From NCBI GenBank assembly GCA_977006965.1, contig OZ345379.1:310001-374000 (forward strand): a stretch of 64,000 nucleotides of DNA. Direction: 5' to 3'. Source of the stretch: Phymatolithon calcareum. Lineage: Eukaryota; Rhodophyta; Florideophyceae; Hapalidiales. The notes under the pieces were generated by a model. It did not search any database and had not been told where the DNA came from. It saw only the letters and a list, made by a program, of their open reading frames with translations. The translations under genes and the position numbers were made by a program. Below, piece by piece: positions 43,582 through 52,167 of this stretch (its first letter is position 1; each line of letters begins with the position of its first letter).

Positions 43582-43939
43582 TTATTCATCTCCGTCAGGT
43601 AAAAGCGAAAAAGCACCGTAATAATATACCTTTTTTCCAAGATCTATAACTTCCTTTTTCTGTAAGTCTTCTATTTCCTTTAAGGTACTTAACAGAAATT
43701 GAGTTCCATTCAGATAGCGGTACATTTTGAGCTTCTTTCGAGGCACCAATTGCACATGAGAATGAAATGCTGTTCTCAAAAGCACCTTGGAACTCCAGCA
43801 GCACTGCCACTGCTAGCCTTCTTCTCTTGCTGTATATGAAATTGTTACTTTTCCCTGTCGTATCTTTTCCATTTCTTTTCTGCACATCAAACTCTGCCAA
43901 GGGATCAATAGTCCTCTCTCCTTGTCTCCTAGAACCCAA
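43582..43939 (-). pseudogene. two overlapping minus-strand ORF fragments, likely one frameshifted gene
   Basis: The upstream frame carries TIDPLAEFDVQKRNGKDTTG and then a hydrophobic strand. The downstream frame reads VQLVPRKKLKMYRYLNG and ends KVYYYGAFSLLPDGDE. They overlap, and neither begins with ATG. The composition looks protein-like, but no family was recognised. It could belong to the mobile element to the right. Confidence 0.25.
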
Positions 43940-44004
43940 TGTCGCTTAAGTCCGCGAATTGGTCGCGTGTTTAGCGGAATAGTGGGAGCGACAGCGCCTG
44001 TTTT

Positions 44005-44589
44005 CTAAATACTTACTACACTTTTCTTCTCAAACCACCCTCTATTCCTGGGCCTTTTGAAGTTCTTCTTTGCTCCAAACCGATCTCTGAAGGCCCGAAA
44101 TGTAATTTGTACTGGCTTTTTCTTCGACGGGCTCCGACCCATGCCTTGGACACCCACAAATGCGGATGATTGAGCACGTGAGCTCATCGTAATATTATTC
44201 TTAATAAAATTCACAGCCCTCTCGCCACCATCACATTCTTGGTATATAGCAAGTGAGCAAGGGACTACAAAACCACCAGATTTTCTCAGAGCAGCGTTGT
44301 AAATGGTCGTCCCTGGTCTTCCTTCGTGCTTATCGAAGCACAGCTCCGGCTCCAAAAGGTCACGTTGGGCCCAGATATGGCTCATCATTCCGATATTTTG
44401 CGCCAATACATTGTTCCCGCGACCGGGAATCTTATCTAACTGTGAAAATCTCGGAGCGCATTCGAATGAGCCAAAAATGTTCTTGATTTCTTGAGAAAAT
44501 CCAGAGCGGACACATTGATCGCTTGCAGAACTATATCCATATGTTCCGTAGAGTACCGAGCGAGCAGGGGAGCCTTCTTGAATTGGCAT
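44005..44589 (-). CDS. 194-residue ORF of unknown function beside the OTU/recombinase remnants
   Basis: The frame runs from an ATG at 44589 to a stop without interruption. Its N-terminal 150 residues look globular (CFDKHEGRPGTTIYNAAL, GGFVVPCSLAIYQECDGG). The last 50 residues are strongly basic (SPSKKKPVQITFRAFRDRF, KKNFKRPRNRGWFEKK), suggesting nucleic-acid binding. It diverges from the OTU remnant with 400 bp between them. It may be an accessory ORF of the same element or chance. Confidence 0.4.
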   Translation of the reverse strand: MPIQEGSPARSVLYGTYGYSSASDQCVRSGFSQEIKNIFGSFECAPRFSQLDKIPGRGNNVLAQNIGMMSHIWAQRDLLEPELCFDKHEGRPGTTIYNAALRKSGGFVVPCSLAIYQECDGGERAVNFIKNNITMSSRAQSSAFVGVQGMGRSPSKKKPVQITFRAFRDRFGAKKNFKRPRNRGWFEKKSVVSI

Positions 44590-44984
44590 CCGGGGAGGGC
44601 GAGATATTTGGGCGGTGTTCTATTTTCCCAAGGAGTGCGAGTTCACAAATACGGGGATGAAACAATATATACCGTTGCACAATCATTGCTCACGGCGTCG
44701 AATCGCATATGTTAAGCACATGCTTGGAGCACATGATTGGAATATATGCACCATCAGCTTTGTAGATTCCTATCCAGAGACCAGTACCACGGAGTTCTTT
44801 TGCGACGATACACTCTCATCGTGTTCCCACTCTCCCTCGCCACTCGAGAAATGGATGAACTTGACGAGTAACAGCGTTGATTGCGAGCGAATCATTGCTT
44901 TCGAGGATCTTACACGTTTAAGAACGGGGACAGACATTGATAAGGCGGTTGGCTGGCAAATCGGTTCAGATCACAGCGTGGGCA

Positions 44985-45455
44985 TAAAGCTCAAAGAAGG
45001 AAGTAACCCTTCTTTACCTGTCCGGAAGTGTCTTTGCCCACATTGAAGATGTTCCCTCAGACGGTGATTGCGGCTTTCATGCTCTTTGATTAGCTTCTCT
45101 TCCATTCGGCGGAAAGACGGCATTAGACGGGAATATGCCAGTATCAGCGTCCGCGACAAGACAAGCTCTCATTGATTTTTTGCAAGAGAAGCGCATTGAC
45201 ATTGAGAAAGAGATTGTTACAGCTTTGGGAGCACGTAGAGCTGCTATCTACCTCTGGAGAGATCTGAATTGCTCCCCAGAGACTTGCATTGCTGAAGGTG
45301 TTCTTTTTGATGAGCTTTGCGAGCGCAGTTAAACGGACACTGGCCCGGAACATGCTTATGGGACTTGCAGCTCCATCTTCTCGGGTGATGCTTCGGAGTT
45401 AAGGTACACTGCATCTCTTCATGTACCTCTGAAGAATCTTTGCCCATGTTGAGGC
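44985..45455 (+). pseudogene. OTU-type cysteine protease domain, inactivated
   Basis: One frame reads VFAHIEDVPSDGDCGFHAL and then meets a TGA at 45087-45089, continuing in frame LASLPFGGKTALDGNMPVSA to a stop at 45330. DGDCxFHAL is the catalytic Asp/Cys loop of OTU deubiquitinases. A nearby frame further on carries SGDASELRYTASLHV, which resembles the WGD..EL..A segment of the OTU fold. The stop directly follows the catalytic motif, where a Cys codon would fit. The 5' part is frameshifted against an upstream open frame (44615-45046). OTU domains are found in several eukaryotic transposons. Confidence 0.6.
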
Positions 45456-45678
45456 ACGTGCTGCGCACCAACTCCTTATTATGGTCCGGGACATTTCAAG
45501 GAATTCTGAAAGGAGCTGCTGTTATAAGGTTCACTGGGAATTACTCTGGGGGCACTACCAGATCATCAAATGCGACCGGAAGTCTTCTACTCTTACTCCG
45601 AATCAAGACTGCCAGACAACAACGATTGAATAATCTCGGTACCTAAGACTGCACTCACTGCTGCATCCCCCTCCGCCC

Positions 45679-46876
45679 TTGGTGAAGGAGAAAAGAAACG
45701 ATCAGAGTACGCCCTCGAAAGACCGTGCTGAGCTATCCCAGCATGTATCAGCAATTTATAGAATGCACGGGGTTCAGGAGGCAACAAAGAAGCGCAACTT
45801 CAAGAACCACAATCTTGTTGAGTCTGAGTTCTCCGCGATGCGAGAAAAAGGTCGGCATCCCTTGGATCTCGAGAAAAATAGAGATTTCGTTGTGGAATGC
45901 ATCATTGGAATGCTTCTGCAAACATGCGGTCCGACAGAAAAGGGATACGACGGGAAATATGCATCGGATACGGGGAACGTATTGCTTGCCGCAGTCGGTA
46001 AGTGATACAAGAAACAAGGCGTCTCATTCACAAACAACCATACATGTGTTGTCAAGGGAAATTCTGTCTCGGGCAGAACGTAGAAAGCACAGCGGCTCTA
46101 TGAGTTTTAGGGCTCTATCTAGAAACCACAGGCCAAGGGTCGCTCCTATCCTGTTAAAAGGGCCTATCAGTTAACTCACGACGATGTAGCGTCCGGCGTG
46201 CGTAAATGGGTTGCAAGCCAGCTTGGTGATGCTCTAGAGGCCCAGTTCCAGCCGGGAACAAACCCGGCAGTCAACTGTATGATGCTACAGACAACGCTAA
46301 TGGTAACTGCATCATTCGGATCAGGTGAAAGGGGAGCGGAAATGGTCAACGTACGCTTGGACGATCTTGTTTTTCTTTCCGAGAGCATTGAAACTACTTC
46401 TGGTGCACTCTGTATGGGTTCAAGGCCAAAACAGGGAGCGGGGCTATTCGAAGGATAATATTTCCTTCCTGGACAGACATATTAATAATTAGACCTGCCT
46501 TTGCCATTTTAACACACCTGTCTCTGATGCACGGCATATATGGCGGGGATTTGAGCAGTGCGAACAGCCCTCTCTTTCCTGCCGTGTACTGAAATCAATT
46601 CCAGAAGGGCCTCGCTATATCGTCTGACACATATAGCGCAGCTGTTGGTGTTCTTTCTGCGGACTTGTGTATTGCGGACGATCAAATGGGGCACTATCCG
46701 CGCCGAGGAGGTGCTGGTTTTCGCAATTTTGTGCTAAAAGAAGATTTGTACTACATTCAAGACTTCCTAGGACACAGAGATATTGCTGAGACGCTGACGT
46801 ACATTGTTTTCCACGACAAGAAAAACTCTTATTTTTCTCAAGGGTACGAAGCATGCGCTGCAAGGCCAATAAGATA
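45679..46876 (+). pseudogene. tyrosine recombinase (Crypton/DIRS-like) pseudogene
   Basis: The C-terminal catalytic domain is spread over two frames. The first (to 46458) has PVKRAYQLTHDDVASGV and the arm-II Arg in SFGSGERGAEMVNVRLDDL, and ends near RPKQGAG (likely the catalytic Lys). The second (about 46440 to 46876) has RRIIFPSWTDIL, one in-frame TGA, then HYPRRGGAG (the HxxR box) and FLGHRDIAETLTYI (the second His and the nucleophile Tyr). The order R-K-HxxR-H-Y is that of active tyrosine recombinases. An upstream frame (45679-46005) is probably the N-terminal core-binding part. A frameshift and a stop show it is dead. The RRGGA form of the box favours eukaryotic Crypton/DIRS-like recombinases over phage integrases. 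Confidence 0.65.
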
Positions 46877-47019
46877 GATTATAAATGGAGACACTAAATA
46901 AACTCCAGTGTTAAAGGGCAATTGGTCAACGCGTCTGCAAACACTATGTTTCCCATCAATAGCGTTCCAGTGGTCAGTTAGCCTGAATTAGCGCTTTGCA
47001 CTAAGTTGATGAAGCTAGA
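46877..47019. other. short spacer between the recombinase remnant and the minisatellite
   Basis: AT-rich; nothing recognised. Confidence 0.4.
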
Positions 47020-47610
47020 GTGCGACCAGGAGGCCGATGCAGCTCATTAAAGATGTCAATAGACCTTCCCTCAGCATTTTGGGTGATGCCAAGTGGCCTT
47101 CTCATCACACTGTGCGCGTCCAATAGGCCGAAAGACCCCTTGGCGAGGTCAGTAGACCTTCCCACAACTTTTTGCACAAGGATATGAGGCCGTCTCGATA
47201 CCAGTGCACGGCCAGAAGGCCTGCACAACTTTTTGCGAGGTCAGTAGACCTTCGAAAACGTTCTGCGAAAGGCCACGAGGCCGTCCAGCTATTCGTGCAC
47301 GGCCGCAAGACCTTTGAACCTCCTGAGAAAGGTCACTAGTCCGTCGCTCTGTTCGTGCAAGGCCAGGAGGTACTTGCGCTACCCATGCGAGGCCATGAGG
47401 CACTTTAGATGCACGTGCGCGGCCAGTAGGCCGGCACAAGTTTTGTGCGAGGTTAATACACCATCGCGCTCTTTGTGCGTGACCGAGATGCTATCGATCT
47501 ACCTGTGCGTAGCCAATAGACCTTCGCCCGCTTTGTGCGAGGTCAGTAGGCCATCGCGCGTTTCGAGCGAGGCCAATAGGTTATCGCGCAACTTGTGCGA
47601 CGTCATTGGA
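47020..47610. repeat. 30-bp minisatellite, about 19 degenerate units
   Basis: The core TGCGAGGCCAGTAGGCC recurs with spacing of 29-33 bp, settling at 30 bp in the right half. The remaining part of the unit is pyrimidine-rich with CGCGC. Because 30 is a multiple of three, long open frames run through it on both strands; for example, the plus frame at 47314-47679 shows a 10-residue repeat of the form LCEVxRPSxx. No start context or upstream exon was seen, so it is read as non-coding. Confidence 0.85.
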
Positions 47611-48211
47611 GACCTTCGCACTAGTTGCTGGTGTGCGGACAGTCGGGCTGCGCACCTTCAACCCTTGAGCCCTTCATGAGCCGTTCATCGTAGCCTATCG
47701 TCGAATCAGATTGTTCCTCCAGAAAGTTAAATATGTTTCACTGTTACACCGGTGCCGTGTTTCGCAAGGTAGCGCAAGCGCAAGCGCCTCTGGCGAACGA
47801 GCGTGACAAGCGTGACAAAAAAATTTGATTCGAAAATTCTACATTGATTGGCGTACATGGCGTCGAAAATACCCGTAATCAAAGAAGGGGATTTTCTACC
47901 ATAGTTGCAATTTCGTAACTGCACGCCATTGGTCCATATTTTGGAACAGTTGCAATTTGTGGACGGAAACGAAAGGAAAGCAACTGTCTCACATTTTTCC
48001 AAAATACGACATTTTGGCGATTTCCTCCTGCGCATGGGCACGGTTGTAATGATTTAAAATTTGTACTTTAGAATTGGTTTTCATTTCCGCCCCTTTTTTA
48101 GTGTTTCAGAATTGAAGAAAACATCTGGCGTTGAGCCATATTTTCCAATATCATCGAACATTGCTGCCTTCCCGACCATCTGCCCAACTGTCCGCTGCGC
48201 CGTCTATCTAA
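47611..48211. other. intergenic, nothing recognised
   Basis: A 104-codon minus-strand frame at 47727-48041 shows no family features. The rest is unremarkable. Confidence 0.4.
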
Positions 48212-48484
48212 CCGTCTGCCGGTCCCCTTGCGTGGATTGAAGCCGACCAGGCTCTCCGCGCAGAACAAGATGAGAAATTCGCAGAGTCCTTGGCCGCCGA
48301 TAAGGCCAAGCACGCCGAATATATCGTAGAAGAGCAGGTACTAGACGGAAGTACAGAGTTTGGTCCATCTGTTGCTCTCGCTCTCCGTTCAGAAGCTGCG
48401 GAAAGAAGAGCGAAAGAAGCTTCTGGGGTGTCGGAGGGAAACATGAACAACAACAAGGAGTGTACAGGAGCCGGTTCCAAGTAG
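48212..48484 (+). pseudogene. fragment with a FAF1/UBXD8-like RxEQDxxFxxSLxxDxxK motif
   Basis: A 90-codon frame without an ATG reads EADQALRAEQDEKFAESLAA followed by DKAKHAEY, and later EAAERRAKEA. The pattern QDxxFxxSLxxDxxK is that of the helical segment ahead of UBX domains in FAF1 and FAF2/UBXD8, where it binds VCP-associated partners. The frame begins directly after a stop and no UBX domain follows. It is a fragment of a dead gene or of a mobile element carrying this motif. Confidence 0.35.
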
Positions 48485-49863
48485 TGTGGGGTAAATATGT
48501 TGGAAACAACGTGTATATGAACGATAAGAGCTTCGAGTCGATAAGAGAGAGTGCAAAGTTACAGTAAAGTTGTGTTTTTTCTCCGATTTTGCTTTCTCGG
48601 AAGCTAATACGAAGCTTCTGAGGTAGAGACCATAACGGAAAATGGATTCGTACCCATTTGGAATGCCGAAAACAGAACGCTATTGCCAACAACTGCATTT
48701 TTACTTGAAACAACGAATTTATTTCTTTCTTGCGGACCGCACAGTTATTCGACCTGAACTTTACATTAGAAATCTTCTTCATATCTTCATGAAAAGCCTT
48801 AGCTAACTCATTCAGCTTCTGGGAATATCCGGTCTTATTGCTTTTCTTTTATTTACTGTACTCTACACCGGTTGTATGGTTGAAAAACGCTTCTTGCTCA
48901 GCCAGATTCTCCATTATCAGTGTTTGGACTTCTTCGTCGTGCTTACTGAGAACTCTTTAGAGGGTGTCCGACGAATGGTCGGTCATTACGGAGATTTCAA
49001 AGGCGATATACTTCAGCGGTGGCAGGACGGAAGATCACCGGAAGATGCACTGATATTAACCTTTGGGGCAAGTGTCGCACACGCGAATGCGACCTTTGCG
49101 CGCGATGAAGGCGAATATCATTGTAGTAGTATGGATGGGTGGCCCTGAGGCCTTGCTTTTCCCCGACCATTACAGCCCACATGGGCTTACACGCTGTGCC
49201 CTCGACTCCGTCGTCCACTCTGTTTAGGTTTATTTCTAGTATGATAAGACCGATTTGGTAGTATATGGCGGGCTTTTGGCCGCCGGCCCTCAGTGTTTGG
49301 TCCAGATCGACCGTTTTCAGTTCCAACCTTCGCGGACCTTTCGCCTCAGGGAAGGCCTCGCGTACGACCTCGACTCTACGCCGTCAGTCGAGCCTCGGTC
49401 CGAGGACCCTCGCCCCTGTGTCTGCGTTCGGACGTTGGTGTCCTCTTGCGATTGGACCCCAAGTCCGTGTGTGTGTTTCGTTGTTTGCTCTGCCACTATC
49501 CTCCATCGGGAGAGACCAATCGCTGGAGCCTTGCACGGCCTCAACGGCCAACCGTTCCCGAACTACTTAGAGGCGTCGATCCGTCGATCTACGCTACCAC
49601 AATCATAACTGCACAAATTTCTGACGGCGTATGAACATCTTAGGGCGCTTGCAGATTAAGCCCCTGAGACGAATCCAACGCACTACTCAGTTTCCTTCTA
49701 TCCCTCGTCTTTCCAAGAAGATTTTGCAGAAGGATCAGCAAAACTTTGTTGAAAATAGACAAGACCTCGTAAAAGGGTTTGATAAGTGATTATACCCTTG
49801 GGGTATTCGGATGGCCATGATGTAGACCGACAAGAAATGTTACCGGAGGATGAAAACGTTCGG
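48485..49863. other. intergenic, nothing recognised with confidence
   Basis: A 90-codon plus frame at 48876-49148 has some protein-like composition (LEGVRRMVGHYGDFKGDILQ) but no family. The 49265-49634 frames overlap in all three plus phases and are probably chance. Confidence 0.4.
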
Positions 49864-50262
49864 CTACAGAGAGTTTGCCCCCAATATCGTCGAATCTGAA
49901 CCCGGTAGCATATGCTTTTTTTCGGAAACTTTCTCGCGAATTTTCAGAATCTCCTTCTCGCAGTCGAAGATGTTCACATTTTCCTGCTCGTTGAAGGACT
50001 TTGAGAAGTAATGCACCAGGCGAGAGTCAAAGTCTTCGTCACCAAGGTGAACGTCGTCGTCGGTCGCAAGAACAGTAACGGTGTTGCCGTGGGTCAACTC
50101 CATCATCATGCCATCCAACGTCCCACCTCCGATGTCGAAGACGAGGACGACTTGCTTCTCGATTAAGGTCTTTTGGAGGCAGTAAGCCAACGCCGCCGCA
50201 GTTGGCTCGTTGACGATGGACAGTACTCGAATTTCGGCGAGAATGATCGCCTCTTTCGTCAA
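49864..50262 (-). pseudogene. HSP70 ATPase-domain fragment
   Basis: The frame matches the middle of the HSP70 nucleotide-binding domain. VLSIVNEPTAAALAY, VVLVFDIGGGTLDG and VHLGDEDFDSRLVHYF correspond to the phosphate-2 and adenosine segments, equivalent to about residues 160-270 of a cytosolic HSP70. The typical LGGEDFD has become LGDEDFD and the sequence degrades after KEILKIREKVS. No N- or C-terminal parts lie nearby. It is a truncated, diverged copy. Confidence 0.8.
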
Positions 50263-51030
50263 TACCCAGGGTATGACCCCGAAATATTGGGAAAAGTAAC
50301 TTAAAAATAAGATATGAAATTATCCCAATTATCGAATATCGGGTACGATCCTCGTATATAGGTACCTTGTAACGAGTGTATGCTTATAGAGTACTTTGAC
50401 GAATCTGCATATGTCAAGATGGTTTTTGAAAACTGACAACCTCGTTGAAGTAAACTTGCTTTTGTTTTGCGCTCTCGCAAGCCAAGTAGTGGGACCTCAT
50501 CTGTCTGCGGGGACGGCGGTCGTGGCGCTAACGGTAAAGTTTTACGCTTTTAAATTGTTTCCCGGGCAAAATTGAAAATTATTAATTTTCGCCAATTTTT
50601 TACCTACCATCTACGCGCTTTTATCACACGGTTACGTTCCGTGATTGTGAAGATATGACACAAGCGAAGGTCAATATGACATGAACGAGGGTCAAATACC
50701 AAGCAGTTATTAGCTATCGGTGATATATCCTTCCCTTGGGATATGGATATAGCTGTAAGTAGCAATGGGGAACTCAAGGTAATAGATGTTGACTTGAGGG
50801 TGATTTAGTTCTTGGGAAGAGTTAAGCTTAAAGCATCGCTGGGGAAACTCATGGTCAGGGATTCAGATTGGTCAATATTAGTTATACTAAAGCTGAGGGT
50901 GAACCTGCACTTGAAAAGAGTTTTTCTTTAACATGTTTAAGTGTATCTGTAAGCTTCATTACGTTATTCTACTCACCTTTGTGGATGTGGATGTTAACAT
51001 TAGTGGCTTGAATTTGTCTAATGATACTAC
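50263..51030. other. AT-rich intergenic region
   Basis: No gene or repeat recognised. Confidence 0.4.
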
Positions 51031-51273
51031 TCATGAAGTCCAAGGAGCTCGAAACTCGCACCGGCGTTCTTCAGTATCAAGCATAAGCGATTTCAAATGC
51101 GGCTCCGATAGGAACTGATCATCAATGTAACTTCCGTTAATACCAAAGCGTGCAAACGCTCGCATAGCGATTTGATTGGCATGCTTTGTGTTTTCAGGTA
51201 CACGAACGCCAAGGTACTTCAATGATTCTTGAGAAAAGGACGGGTCTTCCGCATTCCCAGGTGCGCCCGACAT
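51031..51273 (-). pseudogene. short ORF, possible recombinase N-terminal fragment
   Basis: An ATG-initiated frame of 80 codons contains VPENTKHANQIAMRAFARFG. The pattern of a Pro-x-Asn-Thr-Lys start followed by an aromatic helix recalls the N-terminal domain of eukaryotic tyrosine-recombinase-derived proteins (Crypton, QRICH1/ZMYM). This is a weak resemblance, and no catalytic domain follows. Confidence 0.2.
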
Positions 51274-51376
51274 TCCGGCTCTTCCTCTTCATCCATGCAG
51301 CCATTTCCAAAACTCACACACGGTATATTAATCTTGGACAGTCATTTGCTGTGCGCCTCTACAAAGCACCACGTTT

Positions 51377-51547
51377 CCTTTTATTGTAGCTACTGCCACC
51401 AAATCAGGTTATACACCGTGTGATAAGCATGTAATCACTTGGTGTAGTGTTGGTTTGTTTCTTTTATAGTAGCAACTGCCACCAAATCTGGTTACACACC
51501 GTGTGAAAAGCATGTAATCACCTGGTGTAGTGTGTAGTGTCGGTTTG
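51377..51547. repeat. tandem duplication of an 83-bp unit
   Basis: Two copies start CTTTTATTGTAGCTACTGCC and CTTTTATAGTAGCAACTGCC, 83 bp apart. Each holds an internal short stem (ACACCGTGTGAT pairing with ATCACTTGGTGT) and ends in GGTTTG. The second copy carries a small insertion (GTAGTGT repeated). Confidence 0.85.
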
Positions 51548-51664
51548 GGTCTCAGATATCGCAATATCTAGTCCCTCGGATTTGATATCCGTCCCTCGGG
51601 GCCTTCGGCCCACTCGGGCCGGATATCAACCCCTTGGGACTAGTTATTGCGATATCTGAGCCCC
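51547..51664. repeat. foldback element with about 50-bp arms
   Basis: CTCAGATATCGCAAT at the left end pairs with ATTGCGATATCTGAG at the right end. The inner arms CTAGTCCC, TTGATATCCG and CCCTCGGGG pair with minor mismatches around GCCTTCGGCCC. It abuts the tandem duplication. Confidence 0.85.
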
Positions 51665-52167
51665 GCACCTCCACTAACTGGGTTACAACGTATACGTTGC
51701 AGATTGCTCGACAATATTGTACAGCCGAAGGCTAGCGAAAGCCATGCGGCGATTTTTCCTCGCATTCTGCGCTCTGATCACGCATGACAGTCGCAGCGAA
51801 GGCACCCGGCATATAATTCCCTACCAGAACGACAATTCTGCTTCATGGTCTTAACTGATCATACCACTACAGTTGATGTTCTTCTTTAAACAGACGTGAA
51901 GAAGTCCATGCAGGGGATACCGTTGTGTTTTTTCACCATCCCGTGGCCCATCTTTCAGAATCTTTGTGCTATCACTGTTTATACTATACAAATTCAGCTC
52001 AGATGGTCAACAAACTATTAGAAAATTACTCACAACGCCAGTATCTCCTCACCAAGTCGCGTTAAATCGCACTTGACCACCACGTTAGGTTTTCGACCTC
52101 ACATCTGTTGGCGTAGAAGACTTTCATCAGTGTGAAGGAGGTTCAATTCCACAGAAGCGAACCAAAA
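51665..52167. other. intergenic, nothing recognised
   Basis: Half a kilobase without recognisable gene or repeat. Confidence 0.4.

Noticed and set aside
47020-47610. Possible CRISPR array
   Set aside because: Period of 30 bp with no separate spacers; all of the unit is a degenerate repeat, and the genome is eukaryotic.
49265-49634. Three overlapping plus-strand frames of about 100 codons
   Set aside because: All three phases are open in the same GC-rich stretch and none has an upstream exon or domain.
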